Of a stretch of 64,000 bases of DNA, positions 48,969 through 60,663 are shown in pieces; the stretch's first letter is position 1, and each line of letters opens with the position of its first letter. Source of the DNA: Cyclospora cayetanensis (taxonomy: Eukaryota > Apicomplexa > Conoidasida > Eucoccidiorida > Eimeriidae); contig NW_020312514.1 in the NCBI RefSeq assembly GCF_002999335.1, positions 167,318-231,317 of the forward strand, written 5' to 3'. Below the pieces are notes generated by a model. That model was given only the letters and a program-made list of their open reading frames with translations. It was not told where the DNA came from and did not search any database. Made by a program: the position numbers and the translations under genes.

Positions 48969-50215
48969 CAGCAGCATCAGCAGCAGCAGCAGCGTCGGAA
49001 TTGGAGGGGGTTGCGCCTCCCTCCGCCTCCACAGCAGATGGGAGGTACTGCTCGACTCCTCCTGCTGCTGCTGCTGCTGCACGGAAGCGTGTTGCTGCTG
49101 CAAATGTGCGTTCTGAATCGAGCAAGAAGACGCGACGGCAGCTGCAATTGCAGCAGCAAGCTGGAAACACACAGATGGCTGTCTCGGCTGCCCCCGAGGC
49201 TGTCGAGGCTGCTGTCTCTGCGGAGGCTGCTCAGGCAGAGATATGTGCAAGTGCTGCCGTGCAGTTTCAAGGAGCTGCTGCAGCTGCAGCCGCAGTTGCG
49301 GGATCGTTCGATGCCACTGAAGACTGGCAGTTCTTAGCCGAGGGATCAGCAGACGCGAGCAGGAGCAGCAGCGCCGGCTTGAAGACAAGACGGTGTGCTG
49401 CCTTGCAACTTAGTAACAGACAGCTCCGTCCGCTGCCAAATAGAAGTGCTGGCGATCGAGGCAGCAGCAGCGGTCCTGCAGATGTGAAAAGCATCATCGC
49501 GATCAACAACAGCAGCAGCAGCAAGAGCAGCAACGGCAAGAGCAGCAGCAGCAAGAGCAGCGACAACAAGAGCAGCAGCAAGAGTGCCTTGGTGGGGGCT
49601 GCCGGTGTGAGCGTCGGCGCTGTCAGCTCTCCCGCTGCGCTCTTTCCAGCAGCAGCAGCAGCAGCTGCTGCTGCTGCTGCTGCGTTGCCTCACGGCGTTG
49701 CAGCAGTTGAGGCTGTTGCTTTGCTGCACAGGCTGTGGGTTAGTCCGGTGCTGCAATACGCAGAGGCTTTAGATCCTCGCGTGCTCCCGACACGAGAGAG
49801 TTTTGCTGCCTCCTATTCCTTGGTGCAACAGTTGGCGGAGACTGAAGAGACGGCCTTTCAGGTGTATTGTCTCTTCCGCATATCCTTGGCAGAATGGGCA
49901 ACAAAACAGCTGCGCCTACTTGTGCAGCAGCAACAGAGGGATCACCAGCGACATTCCGAAGCACCGCCAGACGACCAGGCAGCAGCAAAAAACGCAGCCG
50001 CAGCAGCGGCAGCAAAAACGACGTCAGGCACAGTAGCAGCAGCAGCAGCAGCAGCAGTAGCAGCACCAGCAGCAGGCAGTGCTACTGCTGGTGTTGTTGC
50101 TGCTGCCGCTGCTCCACTGACACAAACCCCACCAACTCCGGCTGCGCCAGACGAAAGCAGCTGCGCAAGCTGCCGAGCGCACGCAGCAGGAGTTGGTGGC
50201 AGCAGTCGAACAGGT

Positions 50216-50249
<34 letters not shown>

Positions 50250-53200
50250 CTGCTGGGGCTGCGCATGCAGCACGACGGGGGATTCGGCGGACGCACAGCT
50301 GTTCAAAGTGTAATAGAAGTAGACAACCACAACAGAAGCGGCTGAAGCAAGAGCAGCAACAGGAGCAGCAGCAACAGGAGCAGCAGCAACAGGAGCAGCA
50401 GCAGCAGCAGCAACAGCTGAAGGCGCTACTGCCACAGCGACGCGAGGAGAGTTTGTTGTCTAGCTGCCCGTTGTGTGGCAGTTTGCTGCTGCAGCGGCTC
50501 CTCCGTTGCTGGGAGGTGTATGGACACCTCGTGTATTGGCTGATGCGCGGCTTCAGTTATTTGGATCGTTTCTTTACGAGAAGGAGGAAGGAGATCGGCG
50601 AAACACCTAGTTTGCTGCTCTGCTCCCTTGCAGTCTTCCAAACCTGCGTAGGCGTGTTTTTGCGGTGGTTTGATGTTGCTCTATATGTGTGTGTTTGCTG
50701 CAACCGCTGCTCACGGAAAGGGGGTGGGTGGGTGGGTGTAGTCTTGTCCTTTCGACACAGAGTATAGCGGTGCGCAGCATGGGGGAGAATGGCAAGGAAG
50801 GGGGTCTGCTTGTAACGCATCTGCTGCCGCCTTCGTCGTGGCAGACTCAAGGTTTCATGGCTGCAGTGAGTGTATCTGCGTGTGTTGCTGCAAAGGTATA
50901 TTCGCACTTGCACAAGCTCGTGGTGGAGGCTTTGTCTGCCACGGTGGCAGGTTATCGCTACCAGCAGGTGCAGCTTCAATATATCGAACCTGCTGCGTTC
51001 AGGAAGCTGATGCTGATGTTGTGCTGCTTGGGGGAACCCCACGTTGCAGCGCTAGAATCGTCTCCCCTCCCCTTGCGAGCTCGAGCAGTGCCTTCAGAAC
51101 AAGCGAAGAACGCTGGCGCAGGAGACGGCGAGGAGCAGCCACACGGCACAAAAGACACCCCTCTCCCCGCCACGCACAACAACCCCACCAGTCAGAGAAT
51201 CAGGCGCATCGTAGAATGGTGCCTTCTCCCGTCCTCACAGGCTGCAGAGACCGCTGCCGTTGGAGTTGCTGCTCGGCAGCAACAGCATCTCAGCAGCGCT
51301 CATTCGCAGCCTCAGGCTCACCAGGAGCAGCAACAACACCAACACCAACAGCAGCATCAACAACAGCAGCATCAACAACAGCAGCATCAACAACAGCAGC
51401 ATCACCAACAGCAGCATCAACAACAACAGCATCAACAACAACAGCATCAACCAACAGGTCGCTTTTTCGAAGACTTGCAGCAGTAGGTGTTGATGTCGCA
51501 GCTGCTGCTACTTGATGACTTTTTGAGGCGTGCGAAGTATCTCGCACGTCATACTAGATCAGCTACTGCCGCCTCGTCCCTCCCTGTGGTTCTGCATATA
51601 TTTTCCTGCTGCTAGTGCTCGCTATGTTTGGGATTGCCATTCGAGGATTTTGGAAGTGCCTTGTTTTTCTCGATGGGTGACGGCTGCTGCTGCTGGTTCT
51701 TTCTGGCCGTTGCTGTTCTTTTTCTGTTCAGTTTCATGCTTGCGGAGGCAGAGAGCTATTACAGCAGCAAGTCTAGGGAGTGGTTGGTTGAGGATTTTGT
51801 CGCCGCCTCCGAGGCAGCGCACCAGCAGCTGTTGCAGGTTCTGTGTGCAGCGGACCGACAGCAGCAGCAGCAAGAGCACCGAATCGACTTCAATGCAGCG
51901 GCAGAGTGCGCTGCCGCTGCAGCCGCGCCGCGCGTAGAGCAGCAGGGGGTGTCGCACATGCTCTGCCGCTGCTGGCTGCGTGCCTGTTGCAGCAGTTTCG
52001 GCGTGACAGCAGCAGCGGAAGCCGCGGAGGATGAAGAATTCGAGACTGTGGTGGTAGTGTGCAGTTGCGGCAGTGGGAGCTGCTGCCAAGGACCTCCTAA
52101 TCCGCAGCTGTTTCAGGGAGCGCAGCTGCCGCCTCCCCCCCAGCCGCGGATGCTGCGGCTCCGTGCCTCTGCTGCGAAGCTTCTGCAGGATTTGCAGAAG
52201 CAGACTCGCGAGGAGGAGAGTCTCAGCAACAGCAGCTACACGGAGCGTGTCCACTCGCTGCTGATGCGCGAGCAGCAAGTCTTCAAGCTCGCAGCTCTTT
52301 GGCCACGCTTGCAACAGAATCTTCTGCAGCGTGCTTCGAAGATTGCGATCATGGATTGTCTGCATGTCATTCTATGCGGCCCAGGGGGCCTTGCAGACTT
52401 GCTGCAGCAGCACGCTTTCCTTTGTGACTTGCATGCGGCGCCGTTCGAGCACCCCACCAGGCAGCAGCAGCAGCAACGGCTCGCTCTGCAGCTGCGTGGG
52501 CAACCGCGGCGACAAGAGACTGCGGAGGAGACGGGCTGTACGGGAGGCAGTCCTGGTGTGCAGAAAGGCAGCAGCAGCAGTACTAGCAGCAGCAGTACTA
52601 GCAGCAGCAGTACTAGCAGCAGCAGTACTAGTTGCAGCAGCAATAGTACTAGTTGCAGTAGTTGCAGTAGTTGCAGCAATCCAGGTGTGTCGAGAAGCTG
52701 CAACTCCTTAGCCACTGGCAAGGACTTAATCGGGGAGGTCGACTTATGCGCGCTTCTGAAGCAGCGAGGCTTGCTGTTGCAATCCGTGTGGCGACTCCTT
52801 AGGCTGTACAAGCCTACGCAACAGCGACAGCAGAAGCCGAGAGATCTTGTTACTGCCATTGTGAAAGAGGCGGTGACAGCGAGGGTGTTGCGCATCACAG
52901 CGCCACTGCGAGATGACGCTTCAGCTGCTGCTACTGCTACAGCTGCTGCTACTGCCACAGCTGCTGCTACTGCTGCTACTGCTGCGCTTGCGACTGAAGC
53001 CGCAGGCAGTTGGGCTGCCTCAGCAGCTAGCTGCCTCACCACGCTCGACGGCGCATGCCACCCTGTGCGCACTTGCGGCAAAAGCTGCACCAGCGACGGC
53101 TGCGGAGGAGGTGGACAGCAACAACACAAAACTGCGCGCCTCTGCAGAGGCAAGAAGCAACCTCGCTCGGCGTCATCTTCTGGGAAATCACGAAAGCAGC

Positions 53201-56200
53201 AGCAACTGCGAGCGAATCAGGAGGAGGAGGACGAGCACCAAGGCAATGCCTGGCTCGGGAGCGCACAAGGCGTGGCTTGCCGCCGGTTGCTGGAATTTCA
53301 GGGAGAAGTAAAGCGATTGACAGACTTTGTTTTCAAAGGAGATGTCAGGATGGCGCAGGCGATTTGTGCGGTAGGCGTGAATGCATCGTGTTTGGTTCTC
53401 TCTGTGTTTTTTGATGATGGGGGGTGTTTTCCCGCCTCTTTTTTTTCGCTTCCTTCTCCTTCTCCTTCTCCCGCTTCTGTGCGACTCCTTTCCACGACCT
53501 CTCGTGCCCTCCTTCTCGCTAAAGTCTCCACTCCTTCCCGACGGAGGCTGCTCTGCGGCGGCGTTGCCTCGGCCTCTTCTTGTTTGTTTCGCCTTTCGGC
53601 AGATGCGTGCAAATGCGTGTCTACTGCGGGTGTAGTGGTGACGTTGCGACGGACTGCCCGCCGTCGAGGGAGAAGTCGCTCCACAGGAAGGCATGCACAT
53701 GCACTTGCGCGCATTTGCAGCGTTGCTTCGCGCAGCTATGCGGCTGCTTTCCTGCTTCTGCCTTCTGCTTCTGCCTTCTCTTCAGGCCATAAGAAACGCG
53801 CTCGTGGGTGTTCGCTCGCTGGCGACTTCTCTTTGCTGCTTCTGGGACCATTTAATCCCCGACTTGCAGAGTTATTCGCAAACGAGAAAGGTTGCGGTGC
53901 GTACTGGGCGCCTTGTTAGACGCGGGGGTAGGGGGAGAGGGGTAGGGGGAAGGAGTAGTTCCTTTGCACGTCTCCTCAGCTAGCCGAGGGCACGTGCAGC
54001 ATGCGGATTTGGAGAGCGTTTTTTTTCGTATCGGGGTGGCGCTGCTTACTCTTTGGGGGCAGCTCATCAATGCATGCATGCATGCATGGATGCATGCATG
54101 TGTACTTCTAGTGGCGCATGCTGTTGCTGTCTCTGTTGCCGCAGATGCACTTAGTGGCGCTGCTTCAGAACATGCCTGATAAGGCCACCTTTCTCGAGAT
54201 ATACAGAGTGCGTTGCTTGGCTGCCTCTTTGCTGCACTCCCCCCTGTGCGGCTGCCGTGCTGGTTAAGCTCGGATTCGCCTTTCTCGCCGTAGCGAAGGG
54301 GAGGTATTTCTTGATGAAGTGGGGGGTCTGCGATTTTGCTGCTCTCGGCTACCACGCGTGCCAGGGGTGGGTGACGGGAAGGCAGCAGCAGCAGGAAGAG
54401 CAGCAGCAGCAACAACAACAAGACTCTCTTGTGTTGGCCGTGTGGTTTTCTTCTTCTGTAGAGACACTTGGGAAATCGATTGCTGCAGCGCGGATGTCGA
54501 GGCGTGGAGCAAGAAAAAATGATCGCTGAGCTTCTTGAGGTACATCTTCGGTTTCTGATGCCCCGCTGTGGCTGCTGCTGTTTATATTTTACAAGGCATG
54601 TTTCATATTTTACAAGGCATGTTTTATATTTCACAAGGCATGTTTTGTATTTTACAAGGCATGAATCATATTTTACAAGGCATGTTTCATGTTTTACAAG
54701 GCATGTTTCATATTTCACAAGGCATGTTTCATGTTTTACAAGGCATGAATCATATTTTACAAGGCATGTTTCATATTTTACAAGGCATGTTTCATATTTT
54801 ACAAGGCATGTTTTCTATTTTACAAGGCATGTTTCATGTTTTACAAGGCATGTTTTGTATTTTACAAGGCATGAATCATATTTTACAAGGCATTGGGCAG
54901 GACTAGCGTCTCGCCTGTCACCTCGCTCCGCGCTCTCTTGCTGTCTTCTGTTTCTTGTGGATCTCGATGTCATTTTCATTTGCATGCGCGCTCTTATGCG
55001 GCCTCCTGCGTCTGCTGCGTCTCTTTTTCTGCTTTTCATAGCGCCATGCAGGCGTAGAACTGCAAGCAACCGTACGAATCGCCGCGATGCCGAAGGATAT
55101 CGAGGCAAGTGCGCTGTTGTCAATCGAATTCCAGCAGCAGCAAGAGCAGAAGCTGCAGGAGCAGCTGGAGGAGCAGCAGCAGAAGCACCATCAACGCCAG
55201 CAGCTCATACAGCTGCAACACCTGCTACGCGCGCACAGGGAGCAGCAGCAGCAAATACACGAGGGACGCCCCCAGCAGCAGCTCTTGCTGCAGGAGGAAC
55301 AGCAGCTGCTGCAGGAGCAGCAACAACTGCTGCAGCAGCTGCTGGCAGAAGACGACGAGGATGTGCAGCAACTCCTGTGGCTGCCCTGTCAGCAGCAACA
55401 GTTCAGAGCACTGGTTCTGCGCTGGAATTGCTGGTCGGCGATGGACAGACAGGCAACGCCTTTAGAGGCTTTGCAGCTGCAACTGCCACGCGAACTGTCT
55501 CTTCCTCTCGTCTCTTTCACAGCCTTCTACACCAATAAATACATTAGCCGTGTTTTGGCGTGGCAGATGCACTGCAGCAGGGTCACCCTTCGCACCTCCC
55601 TGTACTCGCCAGCTGCTGCTGCTGCTGCAGCGGCTGCTGCAACTGCGGCGGAGGCGCACCAGCAGCTCGGCAAGCGCCTCACCACTAGCAACATCGCCAA
55701 CTGCAATAAACGGCAAAGCCCCCGCCTGCGGCCTGCTGTCTCGACACCGTGCGAGAGCAGCAGCAGCAGCAGCAGCAGTAGGAACAGAAGCAAGTGCCGA
55801 GGTGTTCATGGCGACGACAGCAAGATCAGCAACAATGCAAGCTGCAGCAGTAGCAGCAGCAACACTGGCAGCAGGAGCAGCAGCCCGCTATCCGATGTGA
55901 CGCTAGTAGAGACGGATCCATTTGCTGCAGGGTTGCTGCTGTTATTCAACGACGAGTAAGTGCTTCTGCTATTTCTATTGCGGGTTGCTGTTGCTGTTAC
56001 TGCTGTTGCTGCTGTTGCTGCTGTTGCTCTTGCCATCAGGTCAGACGAAGGTGCTCTGTATGTTTTTCATGTGCTGCAGCACATTAGCGGCGGATGGACT
56101 GTCTCTAGAGGTTTTACAGTCTGAGATGCATCTCAGCCCGTCCGAATTGGCAGACGCTGCAGCAGCGTTGCTGCAGCCTTTCCCACTGCTGCGGATCCTT

Positions 56201-57109
56201 CCCCCAGCGAAAGCGTTAGATCAGCAAGCGCCTACGCCAAAGCGGCAGAAGCAGGAGCAACAGCAGTCCGAGGAAGAGGAGGAAAAGCAGCAGAAGCAGC
56301 GAACTTTTCAAGAGCAAGAGAACGCCCTCGAAGAGCTCACTGAAGCTGTGCGAGCAAAGCTGATTGCTGGCTGGCGGCTGCGCTTGAACGAAACTTTCTG
56401 CTACAGCGGCAGCAAGGGCAACAGCAGGAGAACTACTGTTATCCGTTGTGCACCTCCTCTCTCGCTGTCAGCAATATACACCGATGGCAAGCATGCCCGT
56501 CGAGAGCAGAAGAAGCGGGAGGAGGCAACGGAGGCAGCCGAGCTGTCTGCTGCGGATCGCAAGACACTTCTTGAAGCCTCGATCGTGAGGATCTTGAAGG
56601 TATGCGGTTTATTACGAGAAGGCGGCAGTCAATAGAGACGGCAACAGGGGGGGCGTCAATTTCCTGCCTGATGAGTTGTTTTCTCTAGGCAGAGGAAGGC
56701 GTCCATGACAATCTCTTCAGGAGAACTCGAGTTGTGATGCTGTTTAGACTGGCTGTGACAGTTCGCAGCATTTTTAGGGGGTTAATCGTGATTTGTGCTG
56801 TTCTTGTTGACCTTGTTTGCAATGCTGCTGCTTCTGTAAAGGGGGGGAGGTTTGCCGTTGACATGTTTGCTGAAATTTCTGGATGTTGTTGGTGCTGTCT
56901 GCTGCTGCAGCAAGCGCACAAAATGGAGGAAGCAGCACTTGCTGCAGAAGTTCAGGGGCCAGAGCGGTCCGCAGCAGCCGAGCAGCTTTTGCAGCAAGCG
57001 CTGGCGTCACTGATCGAGAGAGAGTTCTTAAGAAGAGACGAAGAGAATCCGTGAGTCTTTGTGATTGGTGGAAATTAACACACACAGATGGCTGGCCGCC
57101 TTCGCCTAG
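47918..57109 (+). CDS. Giant cullin with homopolymer insertions (about 2,291 aa)
   Basis: Twelve phase-consistent exons: 47918-50647, 50896-51482, 51732-53370, 53786-53890, 54000-54035, 54145-54207, 54462-54539, 55042-55955, 56080-56599, 56689-56730, 56911-57050, 57088-57109. The first 850 residues are mostly poly-Ala, poly-Gln and poly-Ser. Cullin landmarks then appear in order: RCWEVYGHLVYWLMRGFSYL (residue about 865), VYSHLHKLVVEAL, AEAESYYSSKSREWL (usual EYY..ES..L), KATFLEIYR joined to RHLGNRLL (usual F...Y...LA.RLL), EKMIAELLE, SLPLVSFTAFYTNKYISRVLAWQ (usual F..FY...H.GR.L.W), LLLLFNDE, SIVRILK ending exon 9, and LIEREFLRRDEENP. The Lys of IVRILK (residue 2224) is the neddylation-site position. 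Cullins scaffold RING ubiquitin ligases and are usually 750-900 residues, so this one is far larger. Which cullin class it represents is not decided. The 22-nt last exon (ends LAAFA) is the least certain. Confidence 0.88.
48378..48480 (+). repeat. CAG/CAA tract coding for poly-Gln in cullin exon 1
   Basis: About 34 consecutive Gln codons mixed CAG and CAA. The mixture of synonymous codons makes slippage less likely and suggests a maintained Gln tract rather than a recent pure expansion. Confidence 0.95.
51325..51455 (+). repeat. 15-bp coding repeat, QQQQH-type, in cullin exon 2
   Basis: About eight tandem copies of a unit close to CAACAACAGCAGCAT encode alternating Gln runs and His. Confidence 0.9.
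52569..52640 (+). repeat. 15-bp coding repeat, SSSST-type, in cullin exon 3
   Basis: Tandem copies of a unit close to AGCAGCAGCAGTACT encode Ser runs with Thr, followed by more irregular Ser/Cys/Thr codons. Confidence 0.9.
54581..54895 (+). repeat. 21-bp minisatellite, 15 copies, in a cullin intron
   Basis: Fifteen contiguous units of TTTCATATTTTACAAGGCATG with variation confined mainly to the first ten bases; the ACAAGGCAT core is nearly invariant. The array fills most of the 54540-55041 intron. As the unit is a multiple of three, several frames stay open across it on both strands. Confidence 0.95.
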
Positions 57110-57446
57110 GGGTGCGATCTCCTTTTTGCGCACCGTCTCTATGCGTGGCTACCCTTCGTGAGACTGCGTGTAAATAAGGACATAGCAGAAGCAAATGCTG
57201 CAAAGCTCCCCTTTTGCGCGGTGTTTCAAAAGAACGGTAGCGGCAAGCCCTGTAGTCCGTGCGTGGCTCAAATTCGAATCTGAGTGCTCTTTTCAAGCGC
57301 GTTGCTGGCCTGCGTTTTGCACCTGCAGAGAAGTGCTGCACTTCGTCCCTTGAGAACAAGTTGCTTTTGCAGCTGCTGCAGGAGCAGGAAGAGGAGCAAC
57401 AGCGACGGTCACCTCGCCAACTGCTGGACAGGCAACAGCTGGTGCG

Positions 57447-57492
<46 letters not shown>

Positions 57493-58177
57493 TGTATAGA
57501 TGCAGCAGTCGCAGCTGAGGCAGTGCTGGCAGTTGCTGTTTTGACGATGTCACAACTTGGGTGCTTCCAGCGAAACCATATGACACAACTGCGTATTGCC
57601 TTGTGAGCTAGTTCTTTGAAATGTATTTTACTGCATCCTTTTGCATTTCTATCGCCTATCGCGTGGACAATTTAGTGTGGAAGTGACCGCATGCACGCAT
57701 TCATGCAACCCGTGCCGCGCTATCCCAGCAGTGACAGCATCGAGCAAGTTTGAGGAAAAACTATCACCTGCCCCTCGATGCAGCTGCAACAGCAGTAGCA
57801 GTTGCAACAGAAGAACAGACTTCCGAAAATAAGTTGTCTCTTTTGGGCCTCTCTCGGCCTATGGTAACTGGTACATCCTTTTTGTATCTTTGTCTTTTCC
57901 ACTGCCCCTAGCCCTCTACATCCATAAAGGGTAAGCCTTTTCTTGTATTTGCGTCCACCGGCGCCCGCATGCGCCTCTCAAGCAATGGTGCAAACACTTG
58001 TAATGCAGGCGGCATGCGGCTGTTGCGTGCAATGCCGCAGGGCATGCGTGCGTGCTCTTGGCTTAGCGTATTCATGCACATCTGGCTGCCTTTCCTGCCT
58101 GGCAGTTCTGGGGGCCTTTTCAAAATGCGGTAGCCCGCAGATATGCATGCAGTTGTAGGTTGAGGAGTAGGGTTCGT
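57110..58177. other. Convergent intergenic region between cullin and eIF3d
   Basis: No gene was recognised. It contains a long TA repeat. Both neighbouring genes end into this interval. Confidence 0.5.
57449..57490. repeat. (TA)n microsatellite
   Basis: About 21 uninterrupted TA units downstream of the cullin stop codon. Confidence 0.95.
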
Positions 58178-60612
58178 CTATGCTTCTTCTTGTGCCTGTT
58201 CTGCATTTGCCTCGTTTGCGTCATCGCGTTCATCCTCTTCTTCTGGGCGGGAGTAGAGCCGCATTATCGGCTTTGTAGGATCTTTCAGAAGCACATAGCT
58301 GCACGTACACCCCAGCAAGGCAGGAAGAAGGCGCGCGTCGTTGCCCACCACACACGACGAATACACGTGAATACGCATGCACGACGAACTGTGCTTGCAC
58401 ATACGGCTGATACGGGCCGACGCGCTCAGTTACAAAAGAAGGAAACACGTAGAAATGGACTGCGTGTCCAGACAAGGGGTACTGGGGTACAAAAGTCTAA
58501 GAGGGAACGCAGAACACACTGACGCTAGAGAGGGAGCCAGACCCCGCCTATCCTACGATTCCTCCCCCTAACCCTCAACCCCCGCCGTTCACTCCGGTCT
58601 TAACGCACTGAGTAGCCCCCTACATAATGAGCATTTCGAAGCAGTTTTGAGAAAAAAGCACACATAGTTGAGATTAAGGCCTCACCGTCCATCGGGTTTG
58701 TCGTCCAAAACATCCAAGACTGCACGGACAATGCCCCAGGCGTTCTCTTGACGAAGACCGATCTGCCTTCCAAGGTCCCGTGTCTGATAGTTGTGCACCG
58801 TCAGAATCAAGTGTTGTTCTGCACAACACACGAAGGGCGAAACGATGACATCATGAGAGAGATTCAAAAAAGAAGGAGGCAAGGAACAGACAAGTGCAAA
58901 TTAGGAAGCCCTGAAAGGAGCGATTCAAAAAAGCCACTGCACACGAGGCACACAAGCACGCAAAGCACGACCAACCGACAACCACACAACACTGTGGCCG
59001 ATCATCATGAACAAAACAGAACTCTGTCTGCCCCGTTTCACAGAATAAAGAGTATTCGTTCAATATGGTCTACACTAAGTGCCGCTGTTTCCTCTGCTCT
59101 CTTCTTTTTCCAACGCATTCATGCCCCTTTCTTTCGGACGCCTCACCGTTGTCGTTGGGGGACTTTCTTGCCACAAACCCGAGTCTCAGCTCATCGCAGC
59201 CGGCGATCATGGCGGACGTCACAAACTTCCTGAGTTTGCACGCGTTGTTGCGCACCTCTGTGGCCAAGAGAGCGCCCCGCTGACTCTCCAGCAGTGTGCG
59301 CCAACTCTTCTGACCTGAGCATACACCCCACACAGGATGCACAACAGTACAAAAACCAGGGCCTGTGTGGCCATCTACACCTTCGCTTCCTATGTTCTCT
59401 GCCAGTACGTGTCGTGCTCTCTGCCCGCATTCTGTCTCGAAGCGATCTCTATCTCTCCCTCTCTTTCCCTCCCTCTCTCATAGGTAGCTCTGTCGGTGTA
59501 TAGCCTTTGCGTCGGATGTATTTGCAACGCTCTGCCTCAGGGCTGTGGTCTGCTCTGCATGCAGTGCGCGCGCGGCTGCTGTCTGTAGAGGGGATGATGC
59601 CTTCCTCTAAGCCGAAAAGGACTTTCGCCGCAAGCTTCACAACATGCTGCCGCAAGCTTCACAACATGCCCATGCCCAACCCCAGGAACGCAATCGTGAA
59701 AAGCTTAAACCCTGGAAGCTCCCAGCCTGCGTTTCTCGCAGTCTTTCGCTCACCTTTAGGCTCAATTTCGTTGAGGGCACACGTGTAGATGTAACCACCA
59801 CCGTCCACAATGAAGCTATCCTTTTCTCGAGCCTCCTTAAGGTCAGCACGGGCTACAGGCGATTTGGCGTACACTTCAGCCCTATAGAAGCCAGACACGC
59901 AAGATGAAACGGTGCGCAGATGGTGGCATTTTCCGACTGGATACAATCGAAAGATGCCTGGTGGCGAATGCTCACAAACCCTCAACATAGAGGGGCCACC
60001 GAGACTGCAGGGCGAGAGGGGAAGGGAGGGAACAATGGGAAAAGAATTGAAGGGAGGAAAGAATGGGGGAAGGAAGGGAGTAGTCGCATGAAGAAGGACG
60101 GGGATAAACAGACAGCGAGGCCAAGGCGATAGACACACAGCGTTGCACAAGGCTACAGAGGGCAGTGCACTACATGGCAAGCCATAAAAAAGATTCCAAC
60201 GCGGAGAAAAAAAAGGCATGCAACAACAGGACGGCAGCAACGCGTGTCGCAAGCACCATGGTAGATGGCTGACTAGACATGGCAATGCTGGTGTTACACT
60301 CACCGCGTAAGGATATTGATTGTGCGACGAGATGAATTCGGACCAGCGCGCGGAGGAATTGTGAAGAGGCGGTACCTAGAAGAAGCATGACATGAATAAA
60401 AGGCCAAACAGCAGACGGCTGGGAAGGGCACCGCAGTGTAGAAAAGAGCACAAGGTTCGCCAAGGCATAAGGTAGAAGATGCATATGCAGACATCGCAAG
60501 AACATCGAATAGGTGCACCTCATGAGAACCCCCCAAAAAACGCACAGCGGATGCATAGGCCTAGCGAAAATGTACATGTCTCCTGCCCAGCCAGTAGTAT
60601 AGCGAGACATCT

Positions 60613-60663
<51 letters not shown>

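Noticed and set aside
47410..49388. Poly-Leu, poly-Cys and Leu/Gln-rich minus-strand frames opposite the cullin
   Set aside because: They are antisense readings of CAG tracts. The cullin motifs fix the plus strand as coding.
53371..53785. Continuation of the cullin exon 3 frame (Phe/Leu/Pro-rich)
   Set aside because: A donor at 53371 and an acceptor at 53785 join cullin segments in phase, so this stretch is intron despite being open.
54581..54895. CRISPR-like array
   Set aside because: The units are contiguous without spacers and the genome is eukaryotic.
54568..54906. Open frames of 7-residue repeats (ILQGMFH, YFTRHVx and the reverse-strand KYxTCLV)
   Set aside because: They are translations of a 21-bp minisatellite whose length is a multiple of three. 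The array lies inside a well supported cullin intron.
57240..57290. tRNA-like T-arm (CTCAAATTCGAATCTGAG)
   Set aside because: No matching acceptor stem or anticodon arm could be drawn around it.
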